Shown: positions 34,624 through 43,046 of the stretch, piece after piece | Numbering within the stretch: the stretch's first letter is position 1 | How the letters are laid out: the number at the start of each line of letters is the position of its first letter | NCBI RefSeq assembly: GCF_004363245.1 | Contig: NZ_SNYV01000018.1 | Span: 186,001-250,000 of the forward strand | Direction of reading: 5' to 3' | DNA length: 64,000 bases | DNA from: Sphingobacterium yanglingense | Lineage (GTDB): Bacteria; Bacteroidota; Bacteroidia; Sphingobacteriales; Sphingobacteriaceae | Program-made: the position numbers and the translations under genes | The notes under the pieces: generated by a model | Told to the model about the DNA's origin: nothing | The model's input: the letters and a program-made list of their open reading frames with translations, nothing else | Database searches by the model: none

Positions 34624-35112
34624 ATGAAAAAACTAAATAAAAAAGCGAATGAAGTTTTTGCAGAACTATTGGATATGATGCAAGGAAAACAATATATGAA
34701 TATAAGGTTTGATTATCCCAACGACAAAGATTCAAATAGTCCTTTTATGCCTCTTACAATTGAAAAACTTGCGGAAGGCATAGAAACTGCTTTTGGTGTT
34801 GGTAAGATTTACAGTTTGTGTCATTTCTATATTCAAAATGGTGATCTGATGCAAGATCCCGAAATGTGTTTCATCGTAATAGATGATCGGACAGAAAAGG
34901 TTAAAGACCTGAATCTACTTGCCATCTTTCCAATTTTGTATGTGCAGGCTAATCTTGGAATATATCATGAAAGTGTAATTGTTGTAGATGGCAAGGCCAC
35001 TAAGTACCGCAAAGTGATACAAAGTGAACAAGCTTCTTTCGCAAATACATGGTTGATGGGCATTAAACGAAATGGCTACGTAAGTGATAAGACATTCAAA
35101 AAATTCCAATAA
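34624..35112 (+). CDS. Hypothetical protein (DUF6908-like)
   Basis: A 162-residue soluble protein (MKKLNKKANEVFAELLDMMQ...). It contains HFYIQNGDLMQDPEMCFIVI, a pattern I associate with DUF6908 proteins, common in Bacteroidota mobile elements. There is no catalytic motif. It follows the J-domain gene by 8 bp and precedes parB by 33 bp, so the three are likely one operon. Function is not known. Confidence 0.6.
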   Translation: MKKLNKKANEVFAELLDMMQGKQYMNIRFDYPNDKDSNSPFMPLTIEKLAEGIETAFGVGKIYSLCHFYIQNGDLMQDPEMCFIVIDDRTEKVKDLNLLAIFPILYVQANLGIYHESVIVVDGKATKYRKVIQSEQASFANTWLMGIKRNGYVSDKTFKKFQ

Positions 35113-35145
35113 ACAACATCATTATAAACATTAAAACTAAGTATT

Positions 35146-36864
35146 ATGAATACTACTATCAAACAAACCCAAAAAGAGTACATGAACATTGTTCTTTCGG
35201 ATATTGCTATCGGTAATCTGAATTATAGAAAAAGTATGGATAAAGAAGCGTTAGCTGACTTTGCGAAAGAGATTGCCCTACACGGGGTGATCTCACCAAT
35301 CCTTGTTAGACCTGGCAAAGATGGAAAATATGAATTGGTGACAGGTGAGAGACGATACAGAGCTGCTGTATTGGCTAATCTTAAAACAATCCCTGCTGTG
35401 ATCAGACCCTTGACTGATGATGAGGTAAAAGAAATTCAACTCGTAGAGAACATCCAAAGGGAAAACCCACACCCAATGGACGAAGCTTTGGTAATAAAGT
35501 ATCTACTCGATAAAGGTCAGACTATCGAAGAAGCAGCAAATCGGATAGGAAAAAGCAAAGCCTATGTTTATAATAGATTGCGGCTTGCTCAATTAATTCT
35601 GTCAATGCAGGAGATGTTTAGGGCAAACAAAATATCATTCAAAGAAGCAATAACGCTAGGCGGTCTTGAACAAAGTTCCCAAATGGAATTTTTTGATGCC
35701 TATTGCAAAGACTGGAAAAATAAAGGGTTCATAATTTATTCTTTCGACTACAAAATTTCTCAATACCAATATAAGCTTTGTAATGCACCATTTAATACCA
35801 AAGATGAATATCTGATTAGTGATGTTGATGCATGTACCAGTTGCCCATTTAATTCAGCTACGTTAGGTTCCCTTTTTCCGGAGGAAGCAACAGATAGCGT
35901 TTGCTCTAAAAAGGAATGCTTTAGAAAAAAGTGTCAAACGCATTTGAGTAACAGAATACAAAAATTAATGAAAAGCAAACATCCAAATCCTGTAGCTATT
36001 TTGACAAGCTATAATTATTCAATTGAAATGGATGAAGTCATAAACAATTTTGCTGATCTAGCTGTGTTGAAAAAATATGGCAGTGAAAAGATTAACAGAG
36101 TTGAAAAACCAGTACATCCCAAACAAAGGGATTTTATTGATAATGAAATCTTGGATGAAGAAGCATACACAACTGCTCTTGTAGAGTATCATGCGGAAAT
36201 GGATGAGTTTGAAAGTGATCTGCAAGCTGGTAAGATTTTATTAGCCTATTTTATTGATGATTGGTCTATAAAACATCAATATTTTAATTTTTCAAATTGC
36301 GATAAAATTGGAGTTACAGCTAAACAAGTGCAAGATGCAATAAAGCAAGGAGAAGCTACTCCGGAATTGTTGGAACGGGAGAAACAACGTTTGACCATAA
36401 AGGAAAACCGGGCTAAGGAAATAGATAAAGAAAAAGTGAAGTTGAATATTTATACACTGTTCTCTGAGGTATTTGGAGAAAGTAAAAATTGTAAATCTGT
36501 TATTGCTGATCAAACCGCTGTTCGTTTAATTGTTTATAACAGTTTGGATTATGCAGTGCGTAATTTTGTGAACTCTGTTTTATTTCCAAACCCCGATCAG
36601 CAAGATGATTTGAATAAAAGTTTGTCAAAACTTAACGATGATGAATTCTGCTTTCTAACCCGAATGGCATTAGTTAGCAATTCACAAAGTAAGCTTCCAA
36701 ATAATAGTTTTTCAGATTCTTTGTATCAAATTGCCAAAGAAGCGAAACTGGATCTTGGGCGCATTGAAAAAAGTCAAAAGGAAATAGCTGATAATCGAGC
36801 GGAGAGATTTAACGATAGGATGGCTCAAATTGATAAGTTGTTGTCTGAAATGGTGGAAGGGTAA
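35146..36864 (+). CDS. parB: ParB/Spo0J-type partition protein
   Basis: A 572-residue protein. The ParB N-terminal CTPase domain (about 12-105) includes GVISPILVRPG, GERRYRAAVLANLKTIPAVI and ENIQRENPHPMDEA. A helix-turn-helix follows (about 118-145, TIEEAANRIGKSKAYVYNRL). Residues about 222-265 contain a cysteine group (DACTSCPFNS, VCSKKECFRKKC) that could bind zinc. The long C-terminus is helical. It would load at parS-like sites and help keep or replicate the excised element. No ParA is visible in the window, which is unusual. Confidence 0.88.
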   Translation: MNTTIKQTQKEYMNIVLSDIAIGNLNYRKSMDKEALADFAKEIALHGVISPILVRPGKDGKYELVTGERRYRAAVLANLKTIPAVIRPLTDDEVKEIQLVENIQRENPHPMDEALVIKYLLDKGQTIEEAANRIGKSKAYVYNRLRLAQLILSMQEMFRANKISFKEAITLGGLEQSSQMEFFDAYCKDWKNKGFIIYSFDYKISQYQYKLCNAPFNTKDEYLISDVDACTSCPFNSATLGSLFPEEATDSVCSKKECFRKKCQTHLSNRIQKLMKSKHPNPVAILTSYNYSIEMDEVINNFADLAVLKKYGSEKINRVEKPVHPKQRDFIDNEILDEEAYTTALVEYHAEMDEFESDLQAGKILLAYFIDDWSIKHQYFNFSNCDKIGVTAKQVQDAIKQGEATPELLEREKQRLTIKENRAKEIDKEKVKLNIYTLFSEVFGESKNCKSVIADQTAVRLIVYNSLDYAVRNFVNSVLFPNPDQQDDLNKSLSKLNDDEFCFLTRMALVSNSQSKLPNNSFSDSLYQIAKEAKLDLGRIEKSQKEIADNRAERFNDRMAQIDKLLSEMVEG

Positions 36865-36887
36865 TATGTTCTATAGAACGTCCTGAT

Positions 36888-36925
36888 AAAAACAGGTATC
36901 GGTCAAGTTCCCGATACCTGTTTTT
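36888..36925. terminator. Bidirectional terminator between parB and the defence operon
   Basis: Perfect 15-bp inverted repeat AAAAACAGGTATCGG / CCGATACCTGTTTTT with an 8-base loop, placed between two convergent genes. It serves both directions. Confidence 0.85.
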
Positions 36926-36928
36926 CTG

Positions 36929-38392
36929 CTATTGGCAGACTTTAATTGTTTGTTTGATAACAGTAGTTGTAAGATCTAAGATCATTTCACTGTCTATTTT
37001 GCCAACATTATCATTATGTTTAACATACCTGTTATTATATTTTGTAATATGATCTATATTCACCCAAAGAAGATTTGCAATTTCTGGAACTACGCCTTTT
37101 GATGCCAAAAACTTTTTCAATTCCCCTTGTTGATTTTCCAATGATTTTTCGTTGACTAAAATTTCTTTAACTAACACTTCTAAACTTAGGCGTAAATCAT
37201 CAATCGCATTTCTTTCATATATGCCATTTTCAACTTTTTCTATGCCAGATTTGTATAAAGTTTCAGCAGCAGGATAATCTCCGAGTAAGGTCTTAACTTC
37301 TTCGATCTGCTCCACGCTACTTTCAAATGGTGAAGTAGACCGAAACTGTTTATACTGGGTCACCAATGTTTGTTTCAATTCCAATGCCCCTGGAATATCA
37401 CTACGAGTGTCGCAAAGCTCATTAATAATATCAAATTGCTGCTGTGGCGAAAATGCTTTGAGGTTTTCAAAGAATGCTGTACGTTTATTAGCTAATTTTT
37501 TTCCATTTTTATCAACCAGATTTAGAAAATTTTTATCAGTGTAGGGAATGTCAATGTTAAACTTTACTGCCTTAGCAATAAAAAATTTAACAATCTGCCC
37601 CCAAGTCATTCCTGACTGTGTTTCAGCCAACACCTCAGAGGTGTGGCTTAAAAATGCTTCTTTTATCATTATTCCTTTATTGTGTAAGTAACATAAAAAT
37701 TGATAAGCTTCGTTTGCATTGATATAGTTCACCAGTTCTGAAAGCTCGAAAGGTTTCTCATCGAATGCTTTTGGCTTTCCATTTATCAGATCATAGAAAA
37801 ACTGTTTTGTTTCATCGTTAACGTCATTCTTAAAATGATCTTCCAACTCACGTATCGTATTTGACCAAATGGTATCTTTGAAAGGAGATAAAGCCAATTG
37901 GTTATTTAGCTTTTTTAATCTGGAATTGAAATCAGTCTGTGTATATCTGGTTTCCTTCTGATTGGTGAAATAGTAATCTCTCCATAAATTATATTGAGCT
38001 GTATTATAGACCTGTATTTCGCTTTTTTCCTTTGGTAATACTGTTAAAAGAGTATTCTCAAAAGAATAGGAAATGCAGTAGTTGATCCCAAATCTCTTAA
38101 TCCATAAATTTAAACGCTCAGAATATGTGCTAGCCTTGTTAAGTTTATCTGATAATTCGAAGAAGCTTTCACTATATTTATTTAAAAAAAGCTGTTCTCG
38201 CTGCTTGAAATCATCTTTTTCTTGGCATTGGTTGCATGGACAGTATAACTTTTCAACAATTCTACCGTCTTTGTCAAAAACTAAGGCGTGCCCATGAGCG
38301 GTTAAAACGTCATTATGAGCTGACCACACTTCGAATTTCTCTTTTAGGGAAGAAAGTGTAGCAATTTTATTTTGAAGTTCTGGCTCACCCAT
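36929..38392 (-). CDS. Large hypothetical protein, last gene of defence-like operon
   Basis: A 487-residue protein. Near the N-terminus is a cysteine cluster (Cys-51, Cys-53, Cys-56 in LYCPCNQCQEKDDF) that might bind metal. The centre is helical. The C-terminal 100 residues (ERNAIDDLRLSLEVLVKEIL, then ASKGVVPEIANLLWVNIDHI and YNNRYVKHND) follow the pattern of the C-terminal helical domain of abortive-infection proteins of the AbiJ type. It follows the HEPN-like gene by about 50 bp. A defence role is inferred from the tail and neighbours. It is not a recognised family as a whole. Confidence 0.6.
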   Translation of the reverse strand: MGEPELQNKIATLSSLKEKFEVWSAHNDVLTAHGHALVFDKDGRIVEKLYCPCNQCQEKDDFKQREQLFLNKYSESFFELSDKLNKASTYSERLNLWIKRFGINYCISYSFENTLLTVLPKEKSEIQVYNTAQYNLWRDYYFTNQKETRYTQTDFNSRLKKLNNQLALSPFKDTIWSNTIRELEDHFKNDVNDETKQFFYDLINGKPKAFDEKPFELSELVNYINANEAYQFLCYLHNKGIMIKEAFLSHTSEVLAETQSGMTWGQIVKFFIAKAVKFNIDIPYTDKNFLNLVDKNGKKLANKRTAFFENLKAFSPQQQFDIINELCDTRSDIPGALELKQTLVTQYKQFRSTSPFESSVEQIEEVKTLLGDYPAAETLYKSGIEKVENGIYERNAIDDLRLSLEVLVKEILVNEKSLENQQGELKKFLASKGVVPEIANLLWVNIDHITKYNNRYVKHNDNVGKIDSEMILDLTTTVIKQTIKVCQ

Positions 38393-38443
38393 TTATTCGA
38401 GGATATTCTAAATGTGATAAATAAAATATAGACAATTAACGCA

Positions 38444-39175
38444 TTAATATTCAACTTCTTTCAAATCAAACTTTGCGCAAATCTCATAATCTAATTCGTT
38501 TATGATTTTGTATAGAGCCGGAATAAGGCGTTCTATGTAAGCAAAATCGAATTTCAAAACCATTCCCTCAACAAATTCTTTATTAGGAAATAGTCTTATA
38601 AATTCTTTTGTGATTTTACTTCTATTGTGAACCGCTAAGTTCCTTTGCTTAATTAAAAGGTTGATATCATCTGCCTTCTCCTTAAATATCTGAATTCCAA
38701 CTCGTTCTTTGAAGAATTTTTGGATGTTATCTATATTTTGATAGAACAGTGCTTCAATTCTCTTACTAGCAATTTCCTTTATCAAACTAGGATAGTCATC
38801 AAAAGATAAAATGAAATCCAATTTTTCCGTTTCATTTGAGCTTAGTACTTTCGGGTTCTTAAACACAATTTCGGATAAAATATCTTTAAAATAGCTTTCG
38901 AAGTTATCTATTAATCTTATATACATCATTATTGAAAGCATTCTTTCGTAGTGATTAACTTTTAAAAAATCCTCTTCTCTTTTAGCATCAAGCTCATATG
39001 AAAGCTCCAATTTGCTGTTAAATTCAGTGAGCTTTTTAACAGATTTCAAAATGTCTTCGTTAATTAAAGAATTGCTAACCCTTAAATACAATAGGATACG
39101 TTCAATACTTTCAAATTCAACGCCTGCGTTTATAAAAGCCTGAGATGCTTTATTCGCTTTACTTATATTTTCCAT
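38444..39175 (-). CDS. HEPN-like protein of the defence operon
   Basis: A 243-residue all-helical protein. The segment LLIKQRNLAVHNRSKITKEF carries Arg-178, Asn-179 and His-183, the R-x4-H motif of HEPN RNases of the RiboL-PSP/MAE_28990 type, with the typical 'VHN.G..' continuation. HEPN domains are metal-independent RNases common in toxin and abortive-infection systems. It lies 29 bp downstream of the Shedu-like gene. Target and partner are unknown. Confidence 0.65.
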   Translation of the reverse strand: MENISKANKASQAFINAGVEFESIERILLYLRVSNSLINEDILKSVKKLTEFNSKLELSYELDAKREEDFLKVNHYERMLSIMMYIRLIDNFESYFKDILSEIVFKNPKVLSSNETEKLDFILSFDDYPSLIKEIASKRIEALFYQNIDNIQKFFKERVGIQIFKEKADDINLLIKQRNLAVHNRSKITKEFIRLFPNKEFVEGMVLKFDFAYIERLIPALYKIINELDYEICAKFDLKEVEY

Positions 39176-39204
39176 TATGTTATATGGTTCTTTGTTTGGA
39201 AACT

Positions 39205-40395
39205 CTAAAATAGTTTATCATTCATTAATCGCTCAATAGCCCTTTTCTGATGATCCAATATTTCATCGTAGGTTAACAGATTTATTTCAGCATAGTTCCT
39301 TTCTTGCATTCTTTCAAAAAGCTTGTCTTGATTTTCAAGTAAGGTGTTCCGTCTACCTACCACCAAAGTAAGCTTAGGATTTTTAGGGTGAAACTTTAAA
39401 ACTTTCTCGATATTCTCTTTGTGTGCATCATTCTGAAAATACTTCTTATAATCAGAGATCTGTGTTAGACATTTTTCGAACCTATGGGTAAAGGTCTTAT
39501 GAAAATCAGATTGTTGTAAAAATTCTTGTATGGGAAGCTTCAAATCATAAATATGCCAGTTCTTGCCGAGTTCAGGTGAAATGATTGGTTCAGTGACAAA
39601 ATCTGGCTTTATATGTTTTGTGGAATTTTGGTAATAAAGTCTAGGTTCTGACCAGAAATCAGCATATGTATCACTAAATATAAATTTGGGGTTTCTTTCG
39701 AAAAAATCTTGTAATTGACTTTCCCATTGCTTTCTGTATAGCTTATCACGTGTGAGATCCATATACTGGTTAACCAATACATCCAATTCGTCTATAGCCT
39801 GTTCCTGCTCAAAAAAATTTTTACTTAACCAGAGGTAGGGAAGTTTAGACTGGTTAAGAACAAACGCTGATGAAAGAACTTTGGTGTTATCTGATTTTAC
39901 TTTAACAGTATATCCAACATCAATCTTCGAAAAATCATAGTCAATTCCAATCCCTAAAACTTCTAGGTCATCAAAAATCTGCATTCTCCAAGATTTGTTC
40001 AAGGATTTTAATTTCTCTGCTAGTTTATCACTATCGTCCTTTGAAGATTTGTCAATAATCAAATCTACATCCAGTTTCTCATATTCGGTTTGAGGATTTT
40101 TTTCGGTAAATAGTACTACAGGAATTGAACTGACCTTAAAGTTCCCTGCTGAAAATGTTGATTGACTATTTCTTATAATTTCTAAGATATCTGTAAACGC
40201 TCTGTCCTGCAAAATAAATTCAGAAATAATGATATCAACATGATTTTTGTTACCCACCAAATTTTGTTTAACAAAATCGATTAACTGATGTCCAGATGAG
40301 AAGAAAATTAAATCATTTCCTTCACTAATATCTTTGAGCATGTTCCGGTATACATCCCATTTTGATATATCTGGTTCTAATAGAGCTATTTTCAT
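39205..40395 (-). CDS. Shedu-like (DUF4263) nuclease with N-terminal receiver domain
   Basis: A 396-residue protein. Residues about 1-130 form a response-regulator receiver: Glu-7/Asp-9 acidic pair, Glu-59 at the phospho-acceptor position, Thr-97 and Lys-116. Residues about 220-340 match the DUF4263/Shedu nuclease core: QWESQLQDFFERNPKF, then HIKPDFVTEP and HIYDLKLP, giving Asp-265, Asp-284 and Lys-286 as a PD-(D/E)xK site, with QISDYKKY after it. Shedu proteins protect against phage. The start is set at MKIALLEPD because the receiver begins there; an in-frame upstream ATG would add 33 unlike residues. Confidence 0.72.
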   Translation of the reverse strand: MKIALLEPDISKWDVYRNMLKDISEGNDLIFFSSGHQLIDFVKQNLVGNKNHVDIIISEFILQDRAFTDILEIIRNSQSTFSAGNFKVSSIPVVLFTEKNPQTEYEKLDVDLIIDKSSKDDSDKLAEKLKSLNKSWRMQIFDDLEVLGIGIDYDFSKIDVGYTVKVKSDNTKVLSSAFVLNQSKLPYLWLSKNFFEQEQAIDELDVLVNQYMDLTRDKLYRKQWESQLQDFFERNPKFIFSDTYADFWSEPRLYYQNSTKHIKPDFVTEPIISPELGKNWHIYDLKLPIQEFLQQSDFHKTFTHRFEKCLTQISDYKKYFQNDAHKENIEKVLKFHPKNPKLTLVVGRRNTLLENQDKLFERMQERNYAEINLLTYDEILDHQKRAIERLMNDKLF

Positions 40396-40504
40396 ACAAT
40401 AAGTTTTTAATAGTATTAGTTCTTTGCACAATTTACGAAAAATCATATTCATATAATTAGAAATCCTTCCCATTAAATCCTCACAAAAATACATTGCAAT
40501 TCTG

Positions 40505-40583
40505 GCGCAAAAAGGTCATGCAATAGTTTTGACAAAAATTCTCCACCCTGCGGGTAGTATTTTTTGTCAAAAACCTTTGTGCG
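40505..40583. repeat. Nested inverted repeat next to defence operon
   Basis: Outer arms CGCAAAAAGGT (40505-40515) and ACCTTTGTGCG (40573-40583) match with one mismatch. Inner arms TTTTGACAAAAA (40527-40538) and TTTTTGTCAAAA (40561-40572) match perfectly. The centre contains ACCCTGCGGGT, itself a small stem. The whole can fold into a 79-base hairpin or cruciform. It could be an operator for the divergent genes, a single-strand origin or a transfer origin. Confidence 0.6.
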
Positions 40584-40607
40584 GCCATCATTGAGATGTG
40601 AGGCAAG

Positions 40608-40672
40608 TTCAAATTTAATCGTAAACGATTTCTATTAATCAGATTAACGATTGATAGGATTTAAAATTTGAA
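40608..40672. promoter_or_regulatory. Second palindromic cluster before the 40675 gene
   Basis: TTCAAATTT (40608-40616) pairs with AAATTTGAA (40664-40672) around a smaller palindrome AATCGT-AA-ACGATT (40617-40630) and a TAATC-AG-ATTA element. The ATG at 40675 follows directly. It is probably a regulatory site for the downstream gene, perhaps with the 40505-40583 repeat. Confidence 0.45.
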
Positions 40673-40674
40673 TT

Positions 40675-41160
40675 ATGAACAAACATGCTAAAATGAATGC
40701 TACACAGATTTTATCACTTCATTTACGTCTACTTGATCGCATATCTGAAATAGAATTTCTAAACAATGGTGGATGCGGTTTCTTTGTATACTATCTACAA
40801 AAAATTCTACAATCAAAAGGTTATCGGTCTGACATCATTTGTTTGTATGACAAAGATGATATCGTCATCACAAAGGGCAAACATTTAGATAACATTGAAA
40901 ATATAAGGAGACGTAAGCGAAAAGACATATTTGCATACTCGCATTTCTGTTTGAAAATAGGTCGTTATCATTTTGATAGTTCGGGAATGGAGTTGTCTCA
41001 CATTAACCCCGTTTTTAATATGTACAAGGTAATAGGAAGTATTTCTCTTAATGATCTAAAATATATTCTAAAACTTCGTGAAAAATGGGTTAGCATATAT
41101 GATAGAGGTCAAAACAAAAGAATGAAAAGAATAATTGTCGATGCCGCAGCTATCCTCTAG
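40675..41160 (+). CDS. Small papain/transglutaminase-like protein
   Basis: A 161-residue protein without a signal peptide. The segment LNNGGCGFFVYYLQKILQSK carries a candidate nucleophile Cys-34 at a helix start. SHFCLKIGRYHFDSSG supplies His-90 and Asp-101. This Cys-His-Asp spacing is that of the papain-like/transglutaminase-like superfamily, found in some plasmid and phage proteins of the 'GGCG' type. If active it would be a protease, deamidase or amidase. It is transcribed away from the defence operon, across the palindromes. Confidence 0.6.
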   Translation: MNKHAKMNATQILSLHLRLLDRISEIEFLNNGGCGFFVYYLQKILQSKGYRSDIICLYDKDDIVITKGKHLDNIENIRRRKRKDIFAYSHFCLKIGRYHFDSSGMELSHINPVFNMYKVIGSISLNDLKYILKLREKWVSIYDRGQNKRMKRIIVDAAAIL

Positions 41161-41186
41161 TCTATTGTGCTCAAATGATTGAATTA

Positions 41187-41212
41187 AAGGTTGGACGACA
41201 CTGTCCAACCTT
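41187..41212. terminator. Bidirectional terminator
   Basis: Perfect 10-bp inverted repeat AAGGTTGGAC / GTCCAACCTT with a 6-base loop, between convergent genes at 41160 and 41215. Confidence 0.75.
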
Positions 41213-41214
41213 AT

Positions 41215-41496
41215 TCATTTTGTCAAGAATTTTAACTTGTCGTGCATGCTCGTAAGACCTGTCTTATCCAGTACACTACTTATGATTTCTTTCATCTCTT
41301 CATGTGATACATCTTTTGAAATAGAGAGAAGGTCATTAGAACCATCTTTAACCACTAGCCCTTTTTCAATAGCTGTCACCAAGAATAAGGCAAGCTTACG
41401 ACTAACCCGTAAATCAACCTTTACCACTTCTGCCATGCCTGGCGCAGCAAGCAATGTCTCATAAACCATTTTTAAGTTTGCATTTTCCATTTTCAT
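41215..41496 (-). CDS. Small hypothetical protein
   Basis: A 93-residue protein (MKMENANLKMVYETLLAAPG...) with VKVDLRVSRKLALFLVTAIE and a helical C-terminus. It is soluble, with no known motif. The pattern of small unknown genes beside the primase-like gene is common in Bacteroidota elements. It is transcribed away from the mobilisation genes and shares its promoter region with the 41627 gene. Confidence 0.55.
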   Translation of the reverse strand: MKMENANLKMVYETLLAAPGMAEVVKVDLRVSRKLALFLVTAIEKGLVVKDGSNDLLSISKDVSHEEMKEIISSVLDKTGLTSMHDKLKFLTK

Positions 41497-41626
41497 TTCC
41501 TTTTTGACAAAACTATTTAAAACAATTGTCCGTCACATATTTAGAAATTGAACAACAGAGCCTGTTTGCCTAAAAAGCTAATAATTTTGTATCACTCTTC
41601 TTTGTGTAGGGTAAAATTGTGAGGTT

Positions 41627-42520
41627 ATGGATAGAGAGAATTTGAATTGTGCAGATGCACGTGGGGTTGATCTGGTTGAGTTACTAGGTTCTTTAGGTTA
41701 TAATCCTGCTAAAATAGTTAATAAATACTACTGGTATCATTCGCCATTCCGGAAAGAAAGAACGCCGTCTTTTAAGATCAATCGGAAAACAAATCGGTGG
41801 TACGATTTCGGAGAAGGTTTAGGTGGTAATACAATAGATTTTGTTGTAAAGTATTCAGGGGTCAACGTTTCGGATGCTTTACGTATTATAGCCAGAAAAA
41901 ATCTTGCTAGAAGAAACGATATTCCCACTAGTACAACAGAAGTTGTAGAGCCTATCATTAAAATACAAAATGTCACAAACTTATCTTATCCTTCTAAAAA
42001 TTACATTGAAAGCCGAGCCGTTTCATTTTCACTAGCTAAAAAGTATTGTCGAGAAGTACATTTCACCATGTATGACAAACAATATTTCGCAGTTGGCTTT
42101 GGAAATGATCTTGGTGGTTGGGAGCTTCGAAACAAGTTTTTTAAAGGAAGTTCTTCGCCAAAAGGAATTACAACTTTTAAAGCAGGTAGTGATACAACGC
42201 AAATCTTTGAAGGCTTTATTGATTACTTGTCTTTCCTTGAATTGAAAAACGATCATTCATCTTACGACACTATTATCTTAAATTCCTTATCCTTCTTTAT
42301 GAAAACCATAGAGACCTTAAAAACCTATAAAAGAATTAACCTCTATTTAAATAACGATAACGTAGGAAAACGCCTCACTCAGCTTGCACTTAAAAAATCA
42401 AATAGGATCATTGATCGAAGTAACCTCTATACAGATCATAATGATATAAATGATTATCTACAGCAATTGAAACGTAATAGTGTCTCAATAAAAAGAGCTT
42501 TTAAAAATAGAATAAAATAA
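41627..42520 (+). CDS. Toprim/primase-like protein without zinc cysteines
   Basis: A 297-residue protein. The N-terminal part follows the CHC2 primase pattern but without the metal ligands: [20 protein letters not shown], then [20 protein letters not shown]. The toprim-like part (about 185-290) contains [16 protein letters not shown] with the conserved Glu, and [12 protein letters not shown]. Such proteins occur beside mobilisation genes in Bacteroidota elements and may prime the complementary strand after transfer. The acidic Asp-x-Asp of toprim is seen as NNDNVG. Activity is uncertain. Confidence 0.75.
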
Positions 42521-42535
42521 GCACTCTAGTTCCTT

Positions 42536-42640
42536 CCGTTTCCCTGTTACATCCGGAAACGGCAAGATGTCCTCTCGTGATACATTGGCGAATTTACTCC
42601 GAAGTCGTATCGCTTAAAATGGTTTGAAATTTTAATGTGT
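42536..42640 (+). promoter_or_regulatory. Candidate origin of transfer (oriT)
   Basis: The gap before the mobilisation genes contains CCGTTTCC (42536-42543) paired with GGAAACGG (42555-42562), then a G/C-richer stretch with ATACATTGGCGAATTTACTC. Relaxase nick sites usually lie next to such a stem, directly upstream of the mobilisation genes. The nick position cannot be named. Confidence 0.4.
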
Positions 42641-42650
42641 AAAAGATATA

Positions 42651-43046
42651 GTGATGAAGAAAGAAGTTAAAAATAAAAACAAATGGTTGCATATCCGCAT
42701 CGATGAAGATGAACTGCTACAGTTGCAAAACATGCAATTGAGGACGACCGAGAAGTACATAAGTAACTATGTGCGTAAGATCATGTTCAACAAACCTCTT
42801 ATTGCACGCACAAGAGATGAAAGCCTGAACGAAATCATTACAGTACTCACAAAATTACAGAAAGACCTTAACGGAATTGGTAATAACTATAATCAGATGC
42901 TGCATAGACTGCACTTGTCCACTTCCGTTGCAGAGGTAAAACTCTGGTTAAAATTATACGAAAAACAAAGGGTTGAATTATTTATATGCATTGATGAAAT
43001 AAAAGCTTTCATAGCTAAAAGTGCTGAAAAATGGTTGCAAGAATAA
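42651..43046 (+). CDS. MobA-like relaxosome accessory protein
   Basis: A 131-residue basic protein. The start KNKNKWLHIRIDEDELLQLQ, then NMQLRTTEKYISNYVRKIMF, has the ribbon-helix-helix pattern of MobA/MbeC-type relaxosome proteins of Bacteroidota. The middle contains LQKDLNGIGNNYNQMLHRLH, also typical. It binds oriT DNA and helps the relaxase. The stop overlaps the relaxase start by 16 bp, so they are coupled. Confidence 0.8.
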   Translation: MMKKEVKNKNKWLHIRIDEDELLQLQNMQLRTTEKYISNYVRKIMFNKPLIARTRDESLNEIITVLTKLQKDLNGIGNNYNQMLHRLHLSTSVAEVKLWLKLYEKQRVELFICIDEIKAFIAKSAEKWLQE

